Below, in pieces: positions 1 through 7,912 of a stretch of 64,000 nt of DNA. Every line of letters starts with the position of its first letter. The stretch's first letter is position 1. The translations under genes and the position numbers were made by a program. Below the pieces are notes generated by a model, which saw only the letters and a program-made list of their open reading frames with translations, was not told the origin of the DNA and ran no database searches. The stretch is from VRUE01 sp963706605 (GTDB lineage Bacteria > Actinomycetota > Thermoleophilia > Solirubrobacterales > 70-9). The stretch covers positions 124,001 to 188,000 of the forward strand of contig OY970165.1 of the NCBI GenBank assembly GCA_963706605.1, read 5' to 3'.

Positions 1-379
1 CGAAACGCAGTTCGATCCCCGAGGTCAGTTCCACGTCGACGCCGCTTTCGCCGTAGTAGCTGCTCGCGAGGTAGGGCCGCAGAGCCGCAGGTGCGGCCCC
101 GAGAACGCGGGCCTGCTGCAACGCCGGCCCCGCCAATCGACCGCTTTTCGGCGGAGAGGCGAGCGGCAAGCTGGGCAGCTGCAGGTCTTCGGACAGCGGC
201 AGCCAGGCGAGGATCTGACCGTCGGGGCCGACCGCGATCGCCTCTGAGCCGGTCCCGATCGTCGCCGTCGCGGGAGGCAGTTGAAGCCGGGGGGCAACCG
301 ACTTGTCACGAAACGCGAATTGGTAGAGCGCGGCGATGCCGATCACCACGCAGACCAGGAGGAGGCCACGCCGGATCAC
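1..379 (-). CDS. ftsQ: Cell division protein FtsQ/DivIB-like (3' end outside window)
   Basis: The GTG start overlaps the murB stop by four bases (GTGA), the usual coupling in this cluster. The visible 126 residues are a short basic N-terminus (IRRG), one membrane segment (about residues 5-20) and a DivIB-type beta domain with an 'ALQQARVLGAAPAALRPYL' stretch that resembles FtsQ C-terminal regions. FtsQ is the bitopic divisome protein that scaffolds FtsB and FtsL at midcell. The POTRA domain that normally sits between membrane segment and beta domain seems to be missing, as only some 25 residues separate them. The call rests on position after murB and on the C-terminal pattern. Confidence 0.7.
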   Translation of the reverse strand, partial: MIRRGLLLVCVVIGIAALYQFAFRDKSVAPRLQLPPATATIGTGSEAIAVGPDGQILAWLPLSEDLQLPSLPLASPPKSGRLAGPALQQARVLGAAPAALRPYLASSYYGESGVDVELTSGIELRF

Positions 380-1290
380 AGCTCCCAGTCCTCGGGCCAC
401 CGCACCTCGCCCAGCAACTGCACCTCCGGTTCCAACGCCACCCCGAACCGCTCGTGGACGCGGCGGCGGCCGGCCGCCATCAGGGCGAGCACGTCGGCGG
501 TGGTCGCCTCGCCGTGGTTCTCGACGAAGTTGGCGTGCTTCTCCGAGAAACGGGCGCCACCGACCTGCAACCCGCGGCAGCCGGCCGCCTCCAGGAGCTG
601 CCCCGCCGTGCGCCCTGCGGCGCGCTCGTCGGCCGGATTCTTGAAGGTCGAGCCGAAGGTCTTGATCCCCGAGGGCTGCGCCTCGTGACGCCGCTCCCGC
701 ATCTCGGCCATCGTCGCCCTGATCGCCTCGGGATCGCCCGATTCGAGCCGAAAGGAGGCGCGAGCCACGACCTCCCCCGCCCCGAGGCTGGAGCTGCGAT
801 AGGCGAAGCCGAGCCGCTCGGGCGGGCGGCGCTCGGTCCCGGCGGCGGTGGTGACCTCGACCCACTCCAGCACCCGCGCGAGCTCGCCGCCGTAGGCGTT
901 GGCGTTCATTCTCACGGCCCCGCCCACGGTGCCCGGGATGTTGACGCCGAACTCGATCCCGGACAGGCCCCAGCCCGCCGCCTTCGTCGCCGCCGAGGGA
1001 AGCCGGGCGCCACCGCCGCAGAGCAAGTGTTCGCCCTCGTGAGCGACCGCGGCCAGCTCGCCGTCGAGCTTCAGCGCTAGGCCGCGGAAGCCCTCGTCGG
1101 CCACCAAGAGGTTCGAGCCCGAGCCGATCACCCCTATCGGCAGAGCCTCCTCGGCGGCCCAGGCCAGCAACTCACCGAGCCGCTCGGCGTCGGTGGGCCG
1201 GGCGAACCAGTCGGCGGCGCCACCGGTGCGAACGGTGGTCAGGCGCGCCAAGGGGCAACCGGCCTCGACCCCGGCGGGCGGGGCACTCAT
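376..1290 (-). CDS. murB: UDP-N-acetylenolpyruvoylglucosamine reductase MurB
   Basis: This cytoplasmic flavoenzyme reduces UDP-GlcNAc-enolpyruvate to UDP-MurNAc with NADPH, the committed step of peptidoglycan precursor synthesis. The 304-residue protein has the FAD-binding pattern 'GSGSNLLV' near residue 56, 'NIPGTVGGAVRMNANAYGGE' near residue 118, 'YRSSSL', the active-site serine region 'GSTFKNP' and a C-terminal 'LEPEV' bearing the usual glutamate. Length fits the family. The start overlaps the murC stop by four bases and its own stop overlaps ftsQ, so it is translated as part of the dcw operon. Confidence 0.95.
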   Translation of the reverse strand: MSAPPAGVEAGCPLARLTTVRTGGAADWFARPTDAERLGELLAWAAEEALPIGVIGSGSNLLVADEGFRGLALKLDGELAAVAHEGEHLLCGGGARLPSAATKAAGWGLSGIEFGVNIPGTVGGAVRMNANAYGGELARVLEWVEVTTAAGTERRPPERLGFAYRSSSLGAGEVVARASFRLESGDPEAIRATMAEMRERRHEAQPSGIKTFGSTFKNPADERAAGRTAGQLLEAAGCRGLQVGGARFSEKHANFVENHGEATTADVLALMAAGRRRVHERFGVALEPEVQLLGEVRWPEDWEL

Positions 1291-2639
1291 CCCCCACTCT
1301 CCCCCGCGACCAGCGCCTCGCCGAGCTTGAAGACGTCGCCGGCTCCGATCGTGACCAGTATCGCGCCGGGCCCGAGGCTTCGGGCGAGCGCCGCCTGCGC
1401 CTGCTCCATGCTCGGCGTCCAGAGGACGCGCCTTCCCTCCATCCGGTCCGCCGCGGCGCGCGCCACGTCAAGGCCGCTGACTCCGGCCAGCGCGCCGACG
1501 GGCTCCTCGCGGGCCGGGTAGACGTCGAGAACGGCGACCTCGTCAGCCAGGGAGAGGGCGGCGCCGAACTGCTCGGCGAAAGCCTTGGTGCGCGAGAAGA
1601 GGTGGGGCTGGAAGGCGGCGATCAGACGCTCGGGGCCCATCTCCCGCAACGCGTCGAGGGCGGCGCGAACCTCGGTTGGGTGATGGGCGTAGTCGTCATA
1701 TATGCGGGCACCGCCAGCAGTGCCTTTCAGCTCGAGCCGCCGATGCACCCCCGGGAAGTCGGCAAGCGCCCCAGCGGCGGCGCCCGCGTCGAACCCAGCC
1801 AGCTCGGCCGCGGCCAGAGCGGCGCGGGCATTGAGGAGGTTGTGACGCCCCGGCACCGAGAGCGCGAGCCCTGCCGGCCCCGGCGAGCCGATGTCGAATG
1901 CACGAGAGTTGCGTTTGCCCCGCATAGCGTGGTCAATGCAACCCTCGTCCTCCGCCGGCAGCACGGTTGCCTTCGCCCCTTCCGCAAATTGCGCGAAGGC
2001 CGCGCGCAGCTCCGCCATCGAGCCCCAGCGCGAGTGGTGATCCATCTCGACGTTGGTGATGACGGCGATCTCCGGGCTCAGATCCAGGAAGCTGCCGTCG
2101 CTCTCGTCGGCCTCGGCGACGATCCACTCTCCCTCACCCCAGCCGGCGTTTGCGACAGCCCCATCGGGACCCAGTCCCGGCACCTCGCCGCCGACGAAGA
2201 AGGCGGGATCGGCGCCCAGCGCTCGCAGGGCCCAGACCAGCATCGCGGTCGTCGTCGTCTTGCCGTGGGTGCCGGCCACCGCGATCAGCCGCTTCTCCCC
2301 GCAGAGCTCAGCAAGCAGCTCGCCGCGGTGGCGAACCGCGAGGCGCCGCTCCCACGCCAGCGCCAGCTCCGGGTTGTCCTCGTCGATCGCGGTCGAGACC
2401 ACGACCTCGGCGCCCTCGGGCAGGTTCGCCGCATCGTGGTCGATCACCGGTTCGAGTCCGGCGGCGCGCAGGCGCTCCATATAAGAGGAGTCGGCGCGAT
2501 CGCTGCCGCTGACCGTCGCGCCAAGCTCATGGCAGACCAGCGCCAGGCCGCTCATCCCGGCGCCGCCGATGCCGATGAAGTGGAGCCGGCGCGACCGCCA
2601 ATCGCCCTCCCCACCCCGACCACCAGCCAGCGTTCGCAT
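1287..2639 (-). CDS. murC: UDP-N-acetylmuramate--L-alanine ligase MurC
   Basis: MurC adds the first residue, L-alanine, to UDP-MurNAc using ATP in the cytoplasm. The 450-residue protein shows the N-terminal Rossmann motif 'FIGIGGAGMSGLA', the ATP loop 'GTHGKTTTT' near residue 123, and the C-terminal domain with 'YDDYAHHPTE'. Start ATG is one base after the murG stop. A 15-codon stretch around residues 231-245 (EGCIDHAMRGKRNSR) coincides with a 45-bp inverted repeat and looks like an in-frame insertion (see the repeat entry). Confidence 0.95.
   Translation of the reverse strand: MRTLAGGRGGEGDWRSRRLHFIGIGGAGMSGLALVCHELGATVSGSDRADSSYMERLRAAGLEPVIDHDAANLPEGAEVVVSTAIDEDNPELALAWERRLAVRHRGELLAELCGEKRLIAVAGTHGKTTTTAMLVWALRALGADPAFFVGGEVPGLGPDGAVANAGWGEGEWIVAEADESDGSFLDLSPEIAVITNVEMDHHSRWGSMAELRAAFAQFAEGAKATVLPAEDEGCIDHAMRGKRNSRAFDIGSPGPAGLALSVPGRHNLLNARAALAAAELAGFDAGAAAGALADFPGVHRRLELKGTAGGARIYDDYAHHPTEVRAALDALREMGPERLIAAFQPHLFSRTKAFAEQFGAALSLADEVAVLDVYPAREEPVGALAGVSGLDVARAAADRMEGRRVLWTPSMEQAQAALARSLGPGAILVTIGAGDVFKLGEALVAGESGG
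1903..1947. repeat. 45-bp coding palindromic element A1 inside murC
   Basis: The element has two 19-bp arms separated by a 7-bp loop (arms 1903-1921 and 1929-1947, 14 of 19 positions pair). The left arm matches the left arm of the element at 29931-29975 in 17 of 19 positions, and both elements have the same 19-7-19 layout and length. It is read in frame in murC as 15 codons. Two related palindromes inside unrelated genes suggest a dispersed in-frame element, analogous to Rickettsia palindromic elements. Confidence 0.65.
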
Positions 2640-2673
2640 CTATGCCCCTCCTGAGTCGTCTAAGTGCGAACGC
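2630..2673. repeat. Palindromic element B1 across the murG/murC junction
   Basis: Nine-base perfect ends GCGTTCGCA and TGCGAACGC flank a 26-bp interior. The outer 17 positions on each side match the element at 9021-9063 (inside murF) in about 13 of 17. The element supplies the last residues and stop of murG and the ATG of murC. It is probably a decayed member of the family seen intact in murF. Confidence 0.45.
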
Positions 2674-3776
2674 ACCGGTGGGATGCTGCCCGCGGCCACC
2701 GCCAAGACCTGATCGGCGATCCGACGTGCCGCGTCGGGCTTTGCCAGCGCGGCGGAGGCGGCCGCCATCGCGGCGAGGCGCCGGTCGTCGTGGAGGAGGC
2801 CGCCGATCTCGGCGGCGAGCCGCCCGGCATCCAACTCTTGGTCACCGATCACTGTCGCGGCGCCGGCTTCCGCCATCCAGGCCGCGTTGCTCTCCTGATG
2901 GCCGGCGGCGGCGTGCGGATAGGGAACGAGGATCGCGGGCCGGCCGGTCGCCGTCAGCTCGAAGATCGAGCCGCCTGAGCGGCCCAGCACGAGGTCGCTG
3001 GCCGCAAGGCAGTCGCCGAGGTCGGGCTCGTAGGCGAGCAGGGTGTATTGGTTGTTGTGGGGCGCGGCGGCGAGACGCTGCTCGAGCGCGGCGAAGTCGC
3101 GACGACCGGCCACGTGGATGACGTCGAAGTCGCGTCCCTCCCACTCGGCAAGGGCCTCGATCGCGCACTCGTTGATCGAGCGTGCGCCCTGGCTCCCCCC
3201 CATCACCAGTAGGCAGCGTGCATCGAGGGAGATCCCGAACCGCTGCCGGGCAGCGCCACGGTCGGCTTCCAGCACCGCCGCCGGCACAGGCCGCCCGGTG
3301 ACCAGGTAGCGCTCGCCGCCGCGACCGGCGATCGGGAAGGCGAGACAGATCTTCCGCGCCCGACCGGCGAGCAGCCGGTTGGCGAGGCCAAGGTGGCTGT
3401 CGGCCTCGGTGAGGACGAGCGGAGTGCGGTCGAGCACGGCGGCGAGCCCGGCCGGCCCGGCGACGAAGCCGCCGCCGCCCAAGACGACGTCGGCCTTTCT
3501 CCGCCGGATCGCGCGCAGCGCGACGCGGACCGCCGCGGCGGCCTCGAACGCGGCCCTCGCTGCCCGCAACGGGTTGCCGCGGTCGATCCCACGCACCTTG
3601 ACGAAGTCGATCTCGTAGCCGGCCGCCGGCACCAGATCAGCCTCGATCCGCTCGCGGGTGCCGAGGAAGGAGACCTCGGCGCCGCTAGCCCGAAGCTCGG
3701 CGGCGACCGCCATGGCCGGCACGACGTGGCCGGCCGTTCCCCCGGCTGCCACCACCACTTTTGCGACTTCTGGCAC
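2640..3776 (-). CDS. murG: Lipid II synthase MurG (GlcNAc transferase)
   Basis: MurG transfers GlcNAc from UDP-GlcNAc to lipid I at the inner face of the membrane, giving lipid II. Motifs: N-terminal 'GGTAGHVVPA', the middle 'GGSQGARSINE', and the C-terminal donor site 'YPHAAAGHQESNA'. It is a GT-B fold enzyme of normal length (378 residues from this GTG). The start is not certain: GTG codons at 3776 and 3758 or an ATG at 3815 are all in frame, and all lie inside the 3' end of ftsW. I prefer a GTG because family members start just before the glycine-rich loop. Confidence 0.92.
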   Translation of the reverse strand: MPEVAKVVVAAGGTAGHVVPAMAVAAELRASGAEVSFLGTRERIEADLVPAAGYEIDFVKVRGIDRGNPLRAARAAFEAAAAVRVALRAIRRRKADVVLGGGGFVAGPAGLAAVLDRTPLVLTEADSHLGLANRLLAGRARKICLAFPIAGRGGERYLVTGRPVPAAVLEADRGAARQRFGISLDARCLLVMGGSQGARSINECAIEALAEWEGRDFDVIHVAGRRDFAALEQRLAAAPHNNQYTLLAYEPDLGDCLAASDLVLGRSGGSIFELTATGRPAILVPYPHAAAGHQESNAAWMAEAGAATVIGDQELDAGRLAAEIGGLLHDDRRLAAMAAASAALAKPDAARRIADQVLAVAAGSIPPVRSHLDDSGGA

Positions 3777-5010
3777 TGCTCGATCGGCTCCTTCCACGCG
3801 CGGACGTCCGCCCACCCTCGACGACCCGCAGTTTGCCAGCGCGGGCGGTCCCCCCGCGGGCGACGTTGAGGATCAGGCCCACGGCGAACAGCGTCGCCAT
3901 CAGGCTGCTGTTGCCATAGGAGACGAAGGGCAGGGGGACGCCGGTGAGGGGCGCCAGGCCCATCACCGCGAAGAGGTTGATCGTCGCCTGCACGAGGACG
4001 AGCGAGGTCAGGCCCGCGACCAGGAGCTTGCCGTAGTTGTCCTTCGCTTTCTTGGCGACCTGCAATCCCGCGTAGCCGAACAGCGAAAAGAGGCCGACGA
4101 CGCCGAGGATCCCGACCAAGCCCAGCTCCTCGCCGATCACCGCCGAGATCATGTCGGTGTGAGCCTCGGGCAGGTAGAAGGCCTTCTGTACGCCGTTGCC
4201 GATCCCGACCCCGAAGAGGCCTCCCGAGCCAAGCGCGATCTTCGCCTGCGCGGCCTGGAAGCCCGCCCCGGCGGCGTCCGCGCCGGGGTTGAGGAAGCCG
4301 GTCAGGCGCGCCATCCGGTAGGGCTCGATCACCGTCATCAACAGTGCGAAGAAGGCCAGTGCAGCCCCGATCAGCGCGAGGTCGCGGATCCGCGCCCCGG
4401 CGGCGACCAGCGTCGCGGCGACGGCGAAGGCGACGACCATCGCCGTGCCCAGATCGGGCTCGGCGACGATCAGCAGGGTGGCCGCGCCGACGACGAGCAG
4501 GAACGGCATCAGCCCCTCGATCGACCGCACCCGTTTCGGCTTGCGCGCCAACAGGTCGGCGGCGTAGAGGATCAGCGCCACCTTGGCCAGCTCGGAGGGC
4601 TGGAGCTGGATGGAGCTGGGACCGATCCAGCGACTGGCGCCGTTGACGCTGGTGCCATGGACGAGCACGGCGAGCAGCAGGAAGAGGGAGATGCCGAGGA
4701 GCGCCGGGGTGAGCCGACGGACGAGCTGCAGGCCCTGCCGCGCCGTCAGCTGCATGATCAGCAGCCCCACCGCGCCGAAGATCAGCGTCCGCTTCAGGTA
4801 GAAGGCGCTGTCGGAGAGACCGCCGTTGCTCAGCACCCGGGTCGTAGAGCTGGCCGAGAAGACCATCACGGCGCCGAAGGCGAGCAGGCAGAGGGTCGCG
4901 GTGAGCAGCAGGTTGTACTCAGCCGGCAGGTTGGCGGCGCGGGCGCGCCGCTTCTTCGCCTTCTTGCCCTTCGCCCCAGACCAGGGGAGCGACAGCGCGC
5001 GGGCGCTCAT
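3685..5010 (-). CDS. ftsW: Peptidoglycan glycosyltransferase FtsW (SEDS family)
   Basis: FtsW polymerises lipid II at the septum together with the FtsI transpeptidase. The 441-residue protein has a basic N-terminus, about ten membrane segments and SEDS motifs 'AEPDLGTAMV', 'EAHTDMISAVIGEELGL' and 'FVSYGNSSL'. The C-terminal 55 residues form an Arg/Ser/Gly-rich cytoplasmic tail. Start ATG overlaps the murD stop by four bases. The 3' tail overlaps the start of murG by about 90 bases in another frame, which is longer than other overlaps in this cluster. Confidence 0.95.
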   Translation of the reverse strand: MSARALSLPWSGAKGKKAKKRRARAANLPAEYNLLLTATLCLLAFGAVMVFSASSTTRVLSNGGLSDSAFYLKRTLIFGAVGLLIMQLTARQGLQLVRRLTPALLGISLFLLLAVLVHGTSVNGASRWIGPSSIQLQPSELAKVALILYAADLLARKPKRVRSIEGLMPFLLVVGAATLLIVAEPDLGTAMVVAFAVAATLVAAGARIRDLALIGAALAFFALLMTVIEPYRMARLTGFLNPGADAAGAGFQAAQAKIALGSGGLFGVGIGNGVQKAFYLPEAHTDMISAVIGEELGLVGILGVVGLFSLFGYAGLQVAKKAKDNYGKLLVAGLTSLVLVQATINLFAVMGLAPLTGVPLPFVSYGNSSLMATLFAVGLILNVARGGTARAGKLRVVEGGRTSARGRSRSSSARSRKSGGGSRGNGRPRRAGHGGRRRASG

Positions 5011-6374
5011 GCCAGCCCCGCGACGATCTCGCGGAAGCGATCGCCACGCCGTTCGAAGTTCTCGAAGGCGTCGAAGCTGGCGCAGGCGGGCGAGAGCAGC
5101 ACGACCTCTCCGGGGCGGGCAGCGGCGGCGGCCCGGCGCACCGCGTCCTCGAGGTCGGCGCAGCGGTGCAGCTCCACCCCGCTGGAGAGAACCGGAGCCA
5201 GCTCGGTGGCGAGGCGGCCGGCGGCGGCGCCGACCAGGTAGCAGGCGGCGCAGCTCTCGCGAACCGGCTCGATCAGCGGCGCGAACGGCTCGTCCTTCTC
5301 ACTGCCGCCGAGGATCGCGTGGACGCGACCCTCGAAGGCGCGCAGGCCGACGCTGGCCGAGGCGACGTTGGTCGCCTTGGAGTCATTGACGAAGCGGACG
5401 CCACCGATCTCGGCGACCTGCTCCAGCCGGTGCGGCACGCCGGCGAAGCTGCGCAGGCCCTCCCGCACCGCGTCGTGATCGAGTCCCAACGAGAGCGCCG
5501 CGGTCGCCGCGGCCATCGCGTTGGCGACGTTGTGCTCGCCGAAGAGGCCGAGCTCGTCCACGGTCAGCAGCGGCTCGCCGTCGTAGAAGATCGTCCCCTC
5601 CGCAAAGGCCACTTCGCAGTCGGGGGCGGCGCCGTGGCAGAAGGCGATGCGGCGGGCGCAGCCACCCAGATCGACTCCGGCGAGCGCCGGCTCATCGGCG
5701 TTGTAGACGGCGACGTCGTCGTTGCCCTGGTTGGCGAAGACGCGCAGCTTCGCCGCCAGATAGGAGTCGAGGTCGGGGTGGCGGTCGAGATGGTCCAGGG
5801 CCAGGTTGAGGATGACCGCGCACTCCGGCGCGAAGGCGGAGGTGTCCTCCAACTGGAAGCTGGAGGCCTCACAGACCACGGTCGCGTCGGGCTCGACCGT
5901 CCCGACCAGAGAGGAGAGCGGCGTGCCGACGTTGCCGGCGACCGCGACCGGCTCACCCGCCGCCCTGTAGATGTGGCCGAGCAGCTCGACCGTCGTCGTC
6001 TTGCCGTTGGTCCCGGTCACCGCGAGGAAGCGGTTGGGGATCGCCCGCCAGGCCAGCTCCAGCTCGCCGACCACCTCGACGCCACGCTCCAGCGCGGCAG
6101 CGATCACCGGCGCCTCCCTGGGCACACCAGGGCTCTTGACGACGGTTCGGGTTCCATCCAGCAGCGCAATTCCATCCGTATCCAGGACAACTTCGACGCC
6201 CAAGGCCGCAAGCCCTGCCACCCCGTCCGGATGTCCGGAATCGACCCCGCGCACGACCTCCCCGCGCCCGGCCAGCAACCGAGCCACAGCCTGGCCCGAC
6301 CGCGCCAATCCCACCACCAGAAACGGCCCTGCGGGCAGCAGCGGGCGGGGCTTGCGAGGGGGCGGCGCGCTCAT
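5007..6374 (-). CDS. murD: UDP-N-acetylmuramoylalanine--D-glutamate ligase MurD
   Basis: MurD adds D-glutamate to UDP-MurNAc-L-Ala. The 455-residue protein carries an N-terminal nucleotide-binding region ('GLARSGQAVARLLAG'), the ATP loop 'VTGTNGKTTTVELLGH' near residue 120, 'LNLALDHLDRHPDL', and the C-terminal 'FVNDSKATN' motif. Length is normal. It lies directly upstream of ftsW (ATGA overlap), separated from mraY by two small membrane genes. Confidence 0.95.
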   Translation of the reverse strand: MSAPPPRKPRPLLPAGPFLVVGLARSGQAVARLLAGRGEVVRGVDSGHPDGVAGLAALGVEVVLDTDGIALLDGTRTVVKSPGVPREAPVIAAALERGVEVVGELELAWRAIPNRFLAVTGTNGKTTTVELLGHIYRAAGEPVAVAGNVGTPLSSLVGTVEPDATVVCEASSFQLEDTSAFAPECAVILNLALDHLDRHPDLDSYLAAKLRVFANQGNDDVAVYNADEPALAGVDLGGCARRIAFCHGAAPDCEVAFAEGTIFYDGEPLLTVDELGLFGEHNVANAMAAATAALSLGLDHDAVREGLRSFAGVPHRLEQVAEIGGVRFVNDSKATNVASASVGLRAFEGRVHAILGGSEKDEPFAPLIEPVRESCAACYLVGAAAGRLATELAPVLSSGVELHRCADLEDAVRRAAAAARPGEVVLLSPACASFDAFENFERRGDRFREIVAGLA

Positions 6375-6419
6375 CCAGCCTATGTTCGCGGTGCGGGCGG
6401 CTGGCCCTGTACGGCTACC

Positions 6420-6641
6420 TCACGGGATCTCGATGGGGTCCGGACCTGGCTTCGTGGTGCGCTTTCTTTCCTCCCGCTCCGTCAATCGTTCATCGAGCAG
6501 GAGCGTGAGCACGATTACGGCGAGGAGCATTGCGTACACAACCCCGAGAGGCCAGTCAGGAGCATCGGCGACCAAGACGAGCGGCGCCAGGATCGCCCAG
6601 CCGATTGCCGTACAGATGAGCCGAACCTTAAGCATTCTCAA
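6420..6641 (-). CDS. Small two-helix membrane protein, unknown
   Basis: The 73-residue product has two hydrophobic segments (about residues 7-24 and 32-48) and a charged C-terminus rich in Glu, Arg and Lys. I do not recognise the family. It sits between mraY and murD on the same strand, in a stretch of slightly lower GC than its neighbours, so it may be an accessory insertion in the dcw operon or a lineage-specific cell envelope gene. Confidence 0.5.
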   Translation of the reverse strand: MRMLKVRLICTAIGWAILAPLVLVADAPDWPLGVVYAMLLAVIVLTLLLDERLTEREERKRTTKPGPDPIEIP

Positions 6642-6655
6642 ATGATAGCTGTGCC

Positions 6656-6853
6656 TCAGACATTTGTCAGCAGGTAAAACATCAGTGCACCCGCGGTTCC
6701 GAGGTAGCTTCCCCTGACAGATCCCCGCACACGAGCGTCTTCATCTCCACCTCCGAACCAAGCGACGGTGTAGCCGGCAAACCCGCCGAGCAACGCCCCG
6801 AACGCGACAAAGTCTGGTTCGAACGGCTTTGGAAACGACGCAGACGGAACCAC
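6656..6853 (-). CDS. Small two-helix membrane protein, unknown
   Basis: The 65-residue product has a glycine-rich hydrophobic segment (about residues 16-32), a charged 'GDEDARVRGS' turn and a second hydrophobic segment at the C-terminus. It lies 14 bases upstream of the previous small gene, in the same orientation. It is not a recognised division protein. Start choice is uncertain because no clear ribosome binding site is seen. Confidence 0.45.
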   Translation of the reverse strand: MVPSASFPKPFEPDFVAFGALLGGFAGYTVAWFGGGDEDARVRGSVRGSYLGTAGALMFYLLTNV

Positions 6854-6937
6854 GCACCGACCGTAGGGTGGCCTGACGCACGCATGGCGCGCACAGCGTG
6901 ATTTTTCTGCAACATCTCCCGACCGAACCTTTGACGC

Positions 6938-7912
6938 CTACCGGCCGATCGACTGCTGGTACAGCGTGAAGCCGATGCCGGAGCAGACCGCGGCGATGAT
7001 CCAGAAGCGGAGCATGATCTTGGTCTCCGACCAGGCCATCATCTCGAAGTGGTGGTGCAGCGGCGCCATCAGCAGCACCCGGCGGCGGAAGGTCTTGAAG
7101 GAGAAGACCTGGATCGCGACCGAGAGCGCCTCGATCACGAAGATGCCGCCGATGATGATCAGCAGGACCTCGGTCTGGGTCATCACGGCGAGGGCGCCGA
7201 TCGCGCCACCGAGTCCGAGCGAGCCGGTGTCCCCCATGAAGATCGAGGCCGGGAAGGCGTTGAACCAGAGAAAGCCGACGCAGGCGCCGACCAGGCAGGC
7301 GGAGAGCAGCGCCAGGTTCTGCTGCTCGTTGGTGACGAAGCAGATCGCCGTGTAGGCGAGCAGGACGATCGCGCAGGAGCCGGCGGCGAGGCCGTCGAGG
7401 CCGTCGGTGAGGTTGACGCCGTTGGAGGTGCCGGCGATCACCAGGAAGACAAGGACGAAGTAGAGAACCGGGCCGAGGTCGAGGCTGGCGTCGCCGATGC
7501 GGAAGAAGAGGGTCGGCTCGAGGCCGACCTCGTGGCGCGCCACCCACCAGAGGCCGAGCGCGAGAAAGAGCTGGAAGACGAGCTTCCAGCGGGCCGAGAG
7601 GCCGAGCGAGCGGCGTTTGACGATCTTGATGAAGTCGTCGGCGAAGCCGAGCGCGGCACAGCCGAGGGCGACACCAAACACGGCCAGGCTCTGCGCGTCG
7701 CGATCGGAGAGGACCAGGTATGGGACGCAGATCGCGGCGAAGACGATCAGGCCGCCCATCGTCGGCGTTCCGGCCTTGGCGTGGTGCTCCTGCGGCCCGT
7801 CCTCGCGGATGTGCTGGCCGAACTCCTTCACCCGCAGGTACTCGATGAACTTGGGGCCAAGGAAGATGCAGATCAGCATCGCCGCCATCCCGGCGATCAG
7901 CACCTCACCCAT
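6938..7912 (-). CDS. mraY: Phospho-N-acetylmuramoyl-pentapeptide-transferase MraY
   Basis: MraY transfers phospho-MurNAc-pentapeptide to undecaprenyl phosphate, making lipid I at the membrane. The 324-residue polytopic protein has the family motifs 'GTPTMGGL', 'LGFADDFIK', 'NLTDGLDGLA', 'IFMGDTGSLGLGG' and 'MAPLHHHFE'. The ATG overlaps the murF stop (TGATG), so it is coupled to murF. Confidence 0.97.
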   Translation of the reverse strand: MGEVLIAGMAAMLICIFLGPKFIEYLRVKEFGQHIREDGPQEHHAKAGTPTMGGLIVFAAICVPYLVLSDRDAQSLAVFGVALGCAALGFADDFIKIVKRRSLGLSARWKLVFQLFLALGLWWVARHEVGLEPTLFFRIGDASLDLGPVLYFVLVFLVIAGTSNGVNLTDGLDGLAAGSCAIVLLAYTAICFVTNEQQNLALLSACLVGACVGFLWFNAFPASIFMGDTGSLGLGGAIGALAVMTQTEVLLIIIGGIFVIEALSVAIQVFSFKTFRRRVLLMAPLHHHFEMMAWSETKIMLRFWIIAAVCSGIGFTLYQQSIGR

